Source of the DNA: Actinomadura latina NBRC 106108
GTDB taxonomy: Bacteria > Actinomycetota > Actinomycetes > Streptosporangiales > Streptosporangiaceae
DNA: 64,000 bases
Direction of reading: 5' to 3'
Assembly (NCBI RefSeq): GCF_001552195.1
Contig: NZ_BCQS01000020.1
Coordinates: forward strand, 1-64,000
Within the stretch, counting starts at the first letter, position 1, and each line of letters starts with the position of its first letter. The position numbers were made by a program, and so were the translations under genes. The notes beneath the pieces are model-generated. The model was not told the origin of the DNA, did not search any database, and saw only the letters and a program-made list of their open reading frames with translations. Of this stretch, positions 1 to 7,601 are shown piece after piece.

Positions 1-162
1 TGGCGGAAGGCACGGCAGAGCGGCGACCAAGGAGACGCATGCGTGGAGGTGGCGCGCTTCCCCGGCGCCGTGGCCGTCCGCGACTCCAAGAATCCTGACG
101 GCCCCAGACTCCTCCTCGCCCCCCACACCTTCCGCACCATCCTCCAGGACCTCAAGCACTAG
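1..162 (+). CDS. DUF397 domain protein, 3' part only
   Basis: The window opens inside this gene; only the last 53 codons are visible, in frame from base 1 to TAG at 160-162. The peptide has the DUF397 hallmarks: a GDACVEVA-like segment followed by VAVRDSKNPDGP, then a hydrophobic stretch and a short helix ending at the C-terminus. DUF397 proteins are small actinomycete proteins usually encoded next to an Xre-type DNA-binding partner, which would lie upstream of this window. The molecular role of the family is not well established. Family assignment is confident; the true start cannot be seen. Confidence 0.85.
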   Translation, partial: WRKARQSGDQGDACVEVARFPGAVAVRDSKNPDGPRLLLAPHTFRTILQDLKH

Positions 163-564
163 CTCCCCGACCCCGCCCGGCCCCTCCCCCAGGAGCCGGG
201 CGCGGGTGAGGACGAAGCGACCATGCAAGACCACGTTGCTCGCCCGCAGGAGCGTCAGCAGCGGCTCCCCGGGTGCCGAAATCGTGAATCGCGGGCAATA
301 TGCCGCCTCCGGTCGTTTCGGGAACGTGGCGGCAATTGTCGCGCAGAACCATCGCCGTCCGGGACCGGCGGCGCCAGTCGGGTTGTCCGCGGTGCGGTGG
401 TGTGCGAATGTGAATCGTGGCCGGCATTTTCCGAGCATGCACGGCGCCGCGTCCGCGCCGAGATCCCTCACCACGTCCCGCAGGTGACCGAAACCTCGGC
501 GACGTCCCGGCTTTGTCTCGGGGCTGCAGCGGAGTGAATTGAGGCACGTGAGGAGGGGGAGCTC
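163..564. other. 402-bp intergenic region, no gene seen
   Basis: Between the DUF397 stop and the YciI start I see no convincing coding region. Open frames on both strands here are Arg/Pro/Gly-rich with no recognisable motif and look like high-GC noise. The last 25 bases hold the strong GGAGGGGGAG ribosome binding site of the next gene. No clear hairpin terminator or tRNA was found. Confidence 0.5.
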
Positions 565-846
565 GTGAAGTACGTCATCTTCTACGAGTCGGCGGAGAAT
601 GTCGCGGCCAAGGCGCCGGCGTTCTTCGCCGAGCACGTCGAGCACTACGAGGGGTACGCGGCGGACGGCCGACTGGTGATGATCGGCACGTTCGCCGATG
701 CACAGGCGGACGGGGCGATGGCCATCTTCACCAGCCGGGAGGCGGCGGAGGAGTTCGTCAACAACGACCCGTTCGTCCTGAACGGCGTCGTGTCGGCCTG
801 GACCATCAAGGAGTGGAACGAGGCCCTGACCGGCGACGGAGACTAG
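565..846 (+). CDS. YciI family protein
   Basis: A 93-residue protein of the YciI/YCII (dimeric alpha-beta barrel) family, a cytoplasmic fold related to muconolactone isomerases whose substrates are mostly unknown. The N-terminal strand KYVIFYES, a HVEHYEGYAADGRLVMIG segment (His and Asp at the positions typical of the pocket), the AMAIFTSREAAEEF helix and the NDPFVLNGVV region all fit. Length is normal for the family. Translation starts at GTG 565, seven bases after a GGAGGGGGAG site. It stands alone and converges on the P450 remnant that follows. The family call is secure; the function is not. Confidence 0.85.
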   Translation: MKYVIFYESAENVAAKAPAFFAEHVEHYEGYAADGRLVMIGTFADAQADGAMAIFTSREAAEEFVNNDPFVLNGVVSAWTIKEWNEALTGDGD

Positions 847-890
847 GACTCCGACGCGGACGGCTCAGCGGGGGCGCTGGACGGGCCGGA

Positions 891-1025
891 CTAGCGTGCC
901 GTCACCTGGGTGATGACGAAGCGGCTGCGGGGAATCGCCGGGGCCCGCCAGGGACGGATGCTCAGGTCCTGGGCCGGAACCGAATAGGACATCCAGCGGG
1001 TGAGGGCCGTCACCGCGACCTTCAT
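891..1025 (-). pseudogene. C-terminal remnant of a cytochrome P450 (CYP152-like)
   Basis: A 44-codon open frame whose ATG overlaps the TGA of the upstream oxidoreductase (ATGA). The peptide contains MKVAVTALTR, then VPAQDLSI and PAIPRSRFVI. From memory this resembles the extreme C-terminus of P450s of the CYP152 fatty-acid peroxygenase group, downstream of the haem-binding cysteine. No haem motif, I-helix or ExxR precedes it; the DNA upstream in this frame is the oxidoreductase read out of frame. It is best read as the 3' scar of a P450 gene left by a deletion or insertion. It could still be translated by coupling. The subfamily assignment is tentative. Confidence 0.5.
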
Positions 1026-1948
1026 GGGGTGATGACGATGACGAGCTTGCCGCGCGTGTGCCCGCCGCGGCTGGCGTCGAACGCGGCGCCGGTCTCCTCC
1101 AGCGGGAACGTCCCGGCCACCTCGACCGTGAGCGCGTCGCGGCCGGCGAGTTGGGCGAGGTCGGCGAGCTTCGCGCCGTCCGGCCGGACCCAGATCCAGT
1201 GGCCGCCGTGCTCTTCCACGGTGTTGTCGGCGACGGACACGTGCCGTCCGCCTTCGGCCAGGACCGCCAGCGTCGTGTCCAGCTGGCCGCCCGCGAAGTC
1301 GGCGACCGCGGTCACCCCGCCGGGGGCGAGGTCGCGGACGCGGCCGGCCAGCCCGTCCCCGTAGGCGACCGGTTCGGCGCCGAGTTCCCGCAGGTAGTCG
1401 TGGTTCTTCTCGGACGCCGTGCCGATCACGCGGACACCGCGGTCACGTCCGATCTGCACCGCGAAGCTCCCCACCCCGCCGGACGCCGCGTGGACGAGCA
1501 GGACATCGTCCTCGCCGACGTCCAGCCGGTCGAGGGCGCGCTGCGCGGTCAGCCCGGCGAGCGGCAGCCCGCCCGCCTCGGGCCAGCCGAGCGCCGCGGG
1601 CTTGCGCGCGACGTCGTCCGCCGACACCGCGACATACTCCGCGAACGTGCCGCGGCTGACGACGTCCTTGCGGGCGTACGACATGACCTCGTCGCCCACG
1701 GCGAAGTCGGGTGTGTCCGGGCCGAGCGCGCGGACGATCCCGGCGACGTCCCAGCCGGGGATGACGGGGAACATCGCGTCCATCATCCCGTCGAGGCCGC
1801 CGGCCATGACCTTCCAGTCCACGGGGTTGACGCCGGCGGCGCGCACCTCGATCAGCACCTGGCCGGGGCCGACCTTCGGGTCGGGGACGTCCCCGACCTT
1901 CAGCCGCGAGTTGTCGGACGCATAGGAGTCATAGGTGACGGCACGCAT
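1022..1948 (-). CDS. NADP-dependent quinone oxidoreductase / zinc-free alcohol dehydrogenase
   Basis: A 308-residue medium-chain dehydrogenase/reductase of the quinone oxidoreductase type. It has the GroES-like N-terminal half (GPGQVLIEVRAAGVNPVDWK, near residues 28-47) and a Rossmann half with the nucleotide loop HAASGGVGSFAVQIG. The cysteine/histidine ligands of zinc alcohol dehydrogenases are absent, so it probably reduces quinones or enones with NADPH in the cytoplasm. The start is ATG 1948 with GGAGG just upstream. A hairpin (1987-2007) separates it from the ABC transporter. Its stop overlaps the start of a P450 remnant, so it may once have been the first gene of a redox pair. Substrate unknown. 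Confidence 0.9.
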   Translation of the reverse strand: MRAVTYDSYASDNSRLKVGDVPDPKVGPGQVLIEVRAAGVNPVDWKVMAGGLDGMMDAMFPVIPGWDVAGIVRALGPDTPDFAVGDEVMSYARKDVVSRGTFAEYVAVSADDVARKPAALGWPEAGGLPLAGLTAQRALDRLDVGEDDVLLVHAASGGVGSFAVQIGRDRGVRVIGTASEKNHDYLRELGAEPVAYGDGLAGRVRDLAPGGVTAVADFAGGQLDTTLAVLAEGGRHVSVADNTVEEHGGHWIWVRPDGAKLADLAQLAGRDALTVEVAGTFPLEETGAAFDASRGGHTRGKLVIVITP

Positions 1949-1986
1949 GCCTCCACCCTGCCTCCGCACCCGCCCTCTAAACGCAA

Positions 1987-2007
1987 GGGGCGGCTGCGCG
2001 CCGCCCC
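1987..2007 (-). terminator. GC hairpin between ABC transporter and oxidoreductase
   Basis: Perfect 8-bp inverted repeat GGGGCGGC / GCCGCCCC around a 5-base loop, just beyond the stop of the leftward ABC transporter gene and before the leftward oxidoreductase. There is no T-tract, as is common in actinomycetes. A terminator or attenuator is the likely role. Confidence 0.5.
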
Positions 2008-2040
2008 GCTCGTGCCGGGGCGGCGCGGGTGCGAGTCCGG

Positions 2041-3921
2041 TCAGAGGGCGGGTTCCAGGGGCGGGGTGTTGGTGAACTGGGTGTTGTGGAGCTCCGCGTA
2101 GCGGCCGGCGGCGGCGAGGAGTTCGTCGTGGGTTCCTTGTTCGATGATGCGGCCGTCCTCGATGACGAGGATCTGGTCGGCGGCGCGGATGGTGCTCAGG
2201 CGGTGGGCGATGACGATGGCGGTGCGGCCGTCCAGGGCTTCGGCCAGGGCCTCCTGGACGGCGGCCTCGGAGGTGGAGTCGAGGTGGGCGGTGGCCTCGT
2301 CCAGGATGACGACGCGCTGGCGGGCGAGGAGGAGGCGGGCGATGGTGAGGCGCTGGCGCTCGCCGCCGGAGAGGCGGTAGCCGCGTTCGCCGACGATGGT
2401 GTCGAGCCCGTCGGGCAGTCCTTCGATCAGGGTGTCGAGGCGGGCGCGTCGCAGGACGTCCCAGAGTTCGTCGCCGGTGGCCTCGGGCCGGGCGAGGAGG
2501 AGGTTCTCGCGGATGGACTCGTGGAACAGGTGGCCGTCCTGCGTGACCATGCCGAGGGTTTCGCGGATGCTCTGGAAGGACATGTCGCGGACGTCCACGC
2601 CGCCCAGCCGCACGGCGCCGGAGTCGACGTCGTAGAGGCGCGGGAGGAGTTGCGCGATCGTCGACTTGCCCGCGCCGGAGGAACCGACCAGAGCGATCAT
2701 CTGGCCGGGTTCGGCGCGGAACGACACGTCGTGCAGGACGTCCACGCCGCCGCGGGTGTCGAGGGTGGCGACCTCTTCCAGGGAGGCCAGGGACACCTTG
2801 TCGGCGGACGGGTAGGCGAACGTGACGTTGTCGAACTCGACCGAGACCGGCCCGGACGGGGCGGGACGGGTGTCGGGCTTCTCGGCGACGAGGGGTTCCA
2901 GGTCGAGGATCTCGAAGACGCGCTCGAAGCTGACGAGGGCGCTCATCACCTCGACGCGGGAGCTGGCGAGGGCGGTCAGCGGCGCGTAGAGGCGGGTGAG
3001 CAGGAGGGCGAGCGCGACGACGGCGCCGGCGTCGAGGTGGCCGCGCAGGGAGAGGAAGCCGCCGAGACCGTAGACGAGGGCGAGTGCCAGCGCCGAGACC
3101 ATGGTGAGCGCCGTGATGAAGACGTGCTGCACCATCGCGGTGCGGACGCCGATGTCGCGGACGCGGCGGGCGCGGGCGGCGAACTCCGCGGATTCGCGGG
3201 CCGGGCGTCCGAACAGCTTCACGAGGGTCGCTCCGGGCGCGGAGAACCGCTCGGTCATCTGCGTGCTCATCGCGGAGTCGTGCGCGGCGGCCTCGCGTTC
3301 GAGCCGGGCCAGGCGGGCGCCCATGCGGCGGGCCGGCAGGACGAAGACGGGCAGCAGGACCAGCGCGAGCAGGGTGATCTGCCAGGAGATGCGGACCATC
3401 ACGGCGAAGGTGAGCAGCACCGTCACCATGTTGCTGACCACGCCGGAGAGGGTGTCGCTGAAGGCGCGCTGGGCGCCGATCACGTCGTTGTTGAGGCGGC
3501 TGACGAGGGCGCCGGTGCGGGTCCGGGTGAAGAACGCGACGGGCATGCGCTGGACGTGGTCGAACACGGCGGTGCGCAGGTCGAGGATCAGCCCCTCGCC
3601 GATGCGTGCGGACAGCCACCGGTTCGCGAGGCCCAGCCCGCCCTCGGCGACCGCGAGGACGGCGATGACGGCGGCCAGCCAGACGACGGTGGACGTCGCC
3701 GCGTGGTCGACGATCGCGTTGACGACCCACCCGGCGAGGACGGGCGTCGCGACCGCCGTGACCGCCATCACCACGCTGAGCACGAGGAACGCGGCCAGTG
3801 GACGGCGGTGCGGGCGGGCGAATCCGCCGATGCGGCGCAGCGTCGCCTTGGAGAACGGTCTGCTGTCCCGCGCGTTCATGGCGTGGTGCAGCGACATCCA
3901 CGCCGTGACTTCCATGTCCAT
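2041..3921 (-). CDS. ABC transporter, fused permease/ATPase (multidrug exporter type)
   Basis: A 626-residue half-transporter: six-helix exporter domain (about residues 40-320), then a nucleotide-binding domain. Visible motifs are Walker A GSSGAGKST (about 410), signature LSGGERQR (about 517), Walker B VVILDEATAHLD (about 533) and the H-loop AHRLST. It probably homodimerises in the membrane and exports a lipophilic compound or drug. The start at 3921 follows AGGGGG; ATG 3915 is an alternative. The linker before the ATPase (residues about 375-395) is longer than usual. A strong MerR/SoxR-type promoter lies directly upstream (3956-3986), suggesting induction by a redox or drug signal through a regulator encoded elsewhere. 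Confidence 0.92.
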   Translation of the reverse strand: MDMEVTAWMSLHHAMNARDSRPFSKATLRRIGGFARPHRRPLAAFLVLSVVMAVTAVATPVLAGWVVNAIVDHAATSTVVWLAAVIAVLAVAEGGLGLANRWLSARIGEGLILDLRTAVFDHVQRMPVAFFTRTRTGALVSRLNNDVIGAQRAFSDTLSGVVSNMVTVLLTFAVMVRISWQITLLALVLLPVFVLPARRMGARLARLEREAAAHDSAMSTQMTERFSAPGATLVKLFGRPARESAEFAARARRVRDIGVRTAMVQHVFITALTMVSALALALVYGLGGFLSLRGHLDAGAVVALALLLTRLYAPLTALASSRVEVMSALVSFERVFEILDLEPLVAEKPDTRPAPSGPVSVEFDNVTFAYPSADKVSLASLEEVATLDTRGGVDVLHDVSFRAEPGQMIALVGSSGAGKSTIAQLLPRLYDVDSGAVRLGGVDVRDMSFQSIRETLGMVTQDGHLFHESIRENLLLARPEATGDELWDVLRRARLDTLIEGLPDGLDTIVGERGYRLSGGERQRLTIARLLLARQRVVILDEATAHLDSTSEAAVQEALAEALDGRTAIVIAHRLSTIRAADQILVIEDGRIIEQGTHDELLAAAGRYAELHNTQFTNTPPLEPAL

Positions 3922-3955
3922 GGGGCCCCCTGGTGATCGTTAGCCTGGAACGGCA

Positions 3956-3986
3956 AGCATGGGACCTCAAGGAAGGTTGAGGTCAA
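3956..3986 (-). promoter_or_regulatory. MerR/SoxR-type promoter for the ABC exporter
   Basis: Read leftward: a -35 box TTGACC (3981-3986), a 19-bp spacer, and a -10 box CATGCT (3956-3961). Within the spacer is a perfect dyad ACCTCAA-GGAAGG-TTGAGGT (3964-3983). The 19-bp spacer with a CCTCAA/TTGAGG operator is the established layout of MerR-family promoters and matches the arms and spacing of the SoxR box. The predicted start of transcription is about 28 bases before ATG 3921. No merR gene is in the window. Confidence 0.75.
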
Positions 3987-4041
3987 GTCGTCGCCGCGTC
4001 CAAGCATCACGCGGGGGTACGACATTTCTCGGAGGGGACCC

Positions 4042-5205
4042 GTGGACATCGAGGACATCCGGACCGGCACCCCCGGCTGCGCGAGGGTGGCCCACCTCAA
4101 CAACGCCGGGGCGGCGCTGCCGCCGCGTCCGGTCATCGAGGCCGTCAGCGAGCATTTCGCACTGGAGTCGACGATCGGCGGGTACGAGGCGGCCGAAGCC
4201 AACGCGAAGGCCGTCCAGCACTTCTATGACGCCGTGGCGAGGCTCATCGGCGCGCGCGCGGACGAGATCGCCTACGTGGAGAACGCCACCCGGGCATGGG
4301 ACATGGCGTTCTACTCGATTCCGTTCGCGCACGGCGACCGCATCCTGACGACGACCAGCGAGTACTCCAGCAGCGCGATCGCCTACCAGCAGGTGGCGGA
4401 GGCCACGGGCGTGAGGGTGGACGTCATCCCGGACGAGGCCGACGGCACTCTCTCACTGGACGCGTTGGAGGCCGAACTGTCCAAGGGCGAGGTCCGCCTT
4501 GTCTCGCTCAACCACATCCCCACGCACAACGGGCTCGTCAACCCGGCGGCGGAGGTCGGGCGGCTGTGCCGTGAGCACGGCGTCCTCTACCTCCTGGACG
4601 CCTGCCAGTCGGTCGGCCAGCTCACCATCGACGTGGAGGAGATCGGCTGCGACATCCTCTCGGCGACCGGCCGCAAGTACCTGCGCGGCCCGCGCGGCAC
4701 CGGGTTCCTGTACGTGCGCCGACAGATCGTGCGGACGCTCGTCCCGCCGTTCCTCGACCTGCACGCCGCCACCTGGAAGATGCCGGGCGGCTTCGAGATG
4801 CGCGACACCGCCCAGCGTTTCGAAACATGGGAACGGTACGTCGCCGGCCAGATCGGCCTGGGCGTCGCCGCCGACTATGCGTCCGACCTCGGGATGACGG
4901 ACATCGAGACCCGCGTGACCGGACTCGCGGCCGGGCTACGCGAAGAGCTGGCCGGACGGCCTGGCGTCACCGTCCTCGACAAGGGCGCGCGGCCGTCCGG
5001 GATCGTCACGTTCACCGTGGACGGCCACGACCCGGCCGCCATCAAGGGCGCCGCAAGGGAACACGGCGTCAACATCAACGTCACCTACCCGCTCTCACAC
5101 GGATATGACCCGCACGCCCGTCCAGCGGCCGTGCGGGCCTCCGTGCACTACTACAACACCGAAGAGGAACTGGAGCGGCTGCTGTCCGTGCTGCCCCGCG
5201 CGTGA
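4042..5205 (+). CDS. Class V aminotransferase-fold PLP enzyme
   Basis: A 387-residue PLP enzyme of the class V aminotransferase / cysteine desulfurase / isopenicillin N epimerase-like group. It shows the N-terminal HLNNAGAALPP, the substrate-loop ENATRAWDMAF, the PLP-facing LLDACQSVGQ (Asp and Gln), and the Schiff-base lysine in SATGRKYLRGPRGTGFLYV (about residue 213). Length is typical. It lacks an obvious desulfurase cysteine loop, so a lyase or aminotransferase role is more likely than NifS activity. Start GTG 4042 follows GGAGGGG. It is divergent from the ABC exporter; no partner gene is adjacent. The exact reaction cannot be assigned. Confidence 0.88.
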   Translation: MDIEDIRTGTPGCARVAHLNNAGAALPPRPVIEAVSEHFALESTIGGYEAAEANAKAVQHFYDAVARLIGARADEIAYVENATRAWDMAFYSIPFAHGDRILTTTSEYSSSAIAYQQVAEATGVRVDVIPDEADGTLSLDALEAELSKGEVRLVSLNHIPTHNGLVNPAAEVGRLCREHGVLYLLDACQSVGQLTIDVEEIGCDILSATGRKYLRGPRGTGFLYVRRQIVRTLVPPFLDLHAATWKMPGGFEMRDTAQRFETWERYVAGQIGLGVAADYASDLGMTDIETRVTGLAAGLREELAGRPGVTVLDKGARPSGIVTFTVDGHDPAAIKGAAREHGVNINVTYPLSHGYDPHARPAAVRASVHYYNTEEELERLLSVLPRA

Positions 5206-5278
5206 GCGCGCCCGGGGTCGGAGGATGGGCACGGGTGGCGACCTCCGGACGCGCTCACTGGTCCCGCGCGGGGACGCC

Positions 5279-5698
5279 TCACATGTTGGGGCGCGCGGCG
5301 CTGATGTCCGCGAGCGCCGACTCCGAGTCCTTCTCCATCGCGAGGTCGCCGATGGACACGATGCCCACCGGACGGCCGTCCTCCATCACCGGAAGCCGCC
5401 GCACCGACCGCTCGCGCATGATCTGCGCGGCCTTGTCCAGCGTGTCGTCGGGGCCGACCGTCGCGGTCACGCTGCTCGCGATGCCGCCGATCTTCGCCTG
5501 GGCGGGGTCGCCGCCTGCGGCGAGCCCGCGGACGACGAGGTCGCGGTCGGTGACGACGCCCTTCAGGTCGTCGCCCTCCGCCACCAGCACGGCGCCGATG
5601 TCCTCGTCGCGCATCGCCCGCGCCACCGTGACGATGTCGAGCTCCGGCGACACCGACGTCGGCGAGCCGGTCATGATTTCGCGGATCTTGGTGGCCAT
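5279..5698 (-). CDS. Tandem CBS-domain protein
   Basis: A 139-residue protein made of two CBS motifs and little else: the first around IREIMTGSPTSVSPELDI and GVVTDRDLVVRGLA, the second around SSVTATVGPDDTLDKAA and RRLPVMEDGRPVGIVSIGDLA. Such proteins bind adenine nucleotides in the cleft between the motifs and act as small energy or stress sensors; in actinobacteria they are often hypoxia- or stress-induced. I chose ATG 5698, with a GGAGTGAG site upstream; GTG 5710 sits too close to the same site. It is flanked by hairpins on its upstream side and appears monocistronic. Confidence 0.9.
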   Translation of the reverse strand: MATKIREIMTGSPTSVSPELDIVTVARAMRDEDIGAVLVAEGDDLKGVVTDRDLVVRGLAAGGDPAQAKIGGIASSVTATVGPDDTLDKAAQIMRERSVRRLPVMEDGRPVGIVSIGDLAMEKDSESALADISAARPNM

Positions 5699-5727
5699 AA
5701 GAATGCTCACTCCTTGAGCCTCGTGAA

Positions 5728-5774
5728 CCGTTTCTGGGGGCCCGGGATATGCGGCCCCTACCCGGCAGAAACGG
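5728..5774 (-). terminator. Nested hairpin after the sigma/LCP operon
   Basis: Arms CCGTTTCTG (5728-5736) and CAGAAACGG (5766-5774) enclose a second stem GGGGCC / GGCCCC (5737-5742, 5753-5758). It sits six bases past the stop of the leftward LCP gene and before the leftward CBS gene. It most likely ends the sigma/LCP transcript. No T-tract follows. Confidence 0.6.
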
Positions 5775-5780
5775 GTCCAT

Positions 5781-6797
5781 TCACGGCTCCCGGAAGGCGT
5801 CGAACATCCGCTTCGCCCCGGCCGGATCCCACTCCAGGCGGTTCGGATCCCGGCGCGCGGGCCGCACCGGAACCGTGTCGAACTCGATCGTCCCGGCCCT
5901 GCCGAGACTCCCGGCCAGTGCCCGGAGCTCCCCGACGCGCAGCCTCGGGGTCGCCTCGACCGACGCGGCCATCATCGCGAGGACCTTCGCGAACCGCAGG
6001 GAGTTCCCGCTCATCTGCGCCCTGAGCTCGTGCGCGAGCGCCGCCAGGAACTGCTGCTGCCGCCGGATGCGCGCCAGGTCGGAGCCGTCCCCGAGGCCGT
6101 ACCGGGCCCGGACGTAAGCGAGCGCCTGCGTCCCGTCCAGCCGCTGCTCCCCCGCCGGCAGTCTCAGTCCGGCCTTCGGGTCGGCGACCGGCCGGGGCAG
6201 CGTCATCCGGACGCCGCCGAGCGCGTCCACCAGCTGCCGGAACCCGGCGAAATCGATCACCACGGCCTGGTCGATCCGGACGCTCGTCAGCGACTCGATC
6301 GTCTTCACCGCGCAGGAGACGCCGCCCACCGCGAACACCGAGTTGATCAGCCCCGTCCGGGCCGGGACGGTCTTCCCCCCGCCGACGATCTCGCACGCGG
6401 GAAGCGGCACCAGCGAATCGCGCGGGATGCTCACCACGTGGACGCGCCGCCGGTCGGCCGGTACGTGCACCAGCATCATGGTGTCCGAGCGCGGCGGGGA
6501 GCCGCCGCCCCGCGCGTCCGCCCCGAGGATCAGCACGTTCAGCGCCCGCCCCGCCGGCGCGGTCGACCGCGTCGCCACCGGCGACGCGTCCCGCCCGTGG
6601 AAGATCATCGCCGGCACGAGGATCGCCGCCGCCGTCACGGCCGCGACCACGCCGATCAACGTCCACCGCCCGGCGCCGCGGCGCCGCCGCCGGGCCGCCT
6701 CCAGCAGCCGGTTCCGCTGCCGGGCGAGCGAGGCGGGCGGCTCGTGCTCCAGGCCCCGGCCGAGGTCACGGATCAGGTCCAGGTCGTCCACGCTCAC
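5781..6797 (-). CDS. LytR-CpsA-Psr (LCP) family protein with long cytosolic N-terminus
   Basis: A 338-residue type II membrane protein. Residues 1-45 are cytosolic and charged, a transmembrane helix spans about 46-66, and the extracellular LCP domain covers about 88-260, with RSDTMMLVHV, the SIPRDS motif and IDFAGFRQLVDALGGV. LCP enzymes transfer undecaprenyl-linked glycopolymers to peptidoglycan. The N-terminal stretch (LIRDLGRGLEHEPPASL, then RQRNRLLEAAR) resembles the leader of CU044_5270-type proteins encoded beside ECF sigma factors, so it may contact the sigma factor. Its start overlaps the sigma gene by 4 bases, so the two are translationally coupled. Confidence 0.9.
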   Translation of the reverse strand: MSVDDLDLIRDLGRGLEHEPPASLARQRNRLLEAARRRRRGAGRWTLIGVVAAVTAAAILVPAMIFHGRDASPVATRSTAPAGRALNVLILGADARGGGSPPRSDTMMLVHVPADRRRVHVVSIPRDSLVPLPACEIVGGGKTVPARTGLINSVFAVGGVSCAVKTIESLTSVRIDQAVVIDFAGFRQLVDALGGVRMTLPRPVADPKAGLRLPAGEQRLDGTQALAYVRARYGLGDGSDLARIRRQQQFLAALAHELRAQMSGNSLRFAKVLAMMAASVEATPRLRVGELRALAGSLGRAGTIEFDTVPVRPARRDPNRLEWDPAGAKRMFDAFREP

Positions 6798-7375
6798 GCC
6801 TCCTCACGCGTCGGGTCGGTGTCGCCGAGCGCCGCGCGCACCTTGCGCCGGGCACGGTTCAGCCGGGAACGGACGGTGCCGACCGGTATGCCGAGCGCCC
6901 GCGCCACCTCCTCGTAGGCCAGGTCGCCCCACGCCACCAGCAGCAGGACGTCCCGGTCCCGTCGCGCCAGCCCGGACAGCGCCGCCGCCAGCGCGGGACG
7001 CGACGCCGACGCGGTCACGCCCGCCGCCACCCGGTCGGCCGGCCCCTCCACCGGACCGTCCACGGGACTGCGCCGCAGCGCCCGGTACCGCGTGGCCTCC
7101 GCCCGGTGATGCCGCGCGACCAGTTTCGTCGCGATGCCGAACAGCCACGGCCGCGCGTCCCGCTGCACCAGGTCGTAGCGGTGCCGCTTGCTGAACGCGA
7201 CGAGGAACGTCTCCCCCACGACGTCCTCCGCGGCCTCCGGCCCGAGCCTGCGCGAAACGTACCGGTACAGCATCGCCGAGTAGCGGTCGAACAGCGCGGC
7301 GAACGCCTCGGGGTCGGCGAGCGACCCCTCGATGAGTGATGCGTCGCTGTCCTGAGCCGTCGGAGGTGCGGTCAT
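6794..7375 (-). CDS. ECF-type RNA polymerase sigma factor
   Basis: A 193-residue group 4 sigma factor. Region 2 (FAALFDRYSAMLYRYVSRRL, then AEDVVGETFLVAF) recognises the -10 element; region 4 (LSGLARRDRDVLLLVAWGDL, then GTVRSRLNRARRKVR) recognises the -35 element. It is followed by an LCP gene rather than a classical zinc anti-sigma factor, with a 4-base overlap. I chose ATG 7375, which has GGTGG five bases upstream; ATG 7387 is possible. It is divergent from a D,D-carboxypeptidase across 214 bp, which suggests a cell-wall-stress theme. Which signal controls it cannot be seen. Confidence 0.9.
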   Translation of the reverse strand: MTAPPTAQDSDASLIEGSLADPEAFAALFDRYSAMLYRYVSRRLGPEAAEDVVGETFLVAFSKRHRYDLVQRDARPWLFGIATKLVARHHRAEATRYRALRRSPVDGPVEGPADRVAAGVTASASRPALAAALSGLARRDRDVLLLVAWGDLAYEEVARALGIPVGTVRSRLNRARRKVRAALGDTDPTREEA

Positions 7376-7601
7376 CGCGGCCACCATGGCATGCGCACCG
7401 AGCCTTCCCGTGGGGGGACGTTGTCAGCGATGTATCTCCACAACGTCCCCTCCGGGTTCACGTCCGGCCCGGGACACGGCGTCCGCGCAGGCGAATCGGC
7501 GCGAACCTTCTCGATAAACTGCGCATCCTTCACTATGCACGGGGTTGTCGGGGGGACCGCTCCGCCTGCCTGCCAGGGGTCGAGTCGAGGAGGGTCGGGA
7601 C

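Noticed and set aside
152-547. 131-codon minus-strand frame at the window start
   Set aside because: Arg/Gly/Pro-rich, overlaps the DUF397 end, no family match and no ribosome site.
2029-3936. Long open frame on the plus strand opposite the ABC transporter
   Set aside because: Val/Gly/Asp-rich mirror of a real gene; the minus strand has complete ABC motifs.
4042-5205. Cysteine desulfurase (NifS/SufS)
   Set aside because: No recognisable catalytic cysteine loop and no Fe-S assembly neighbours.
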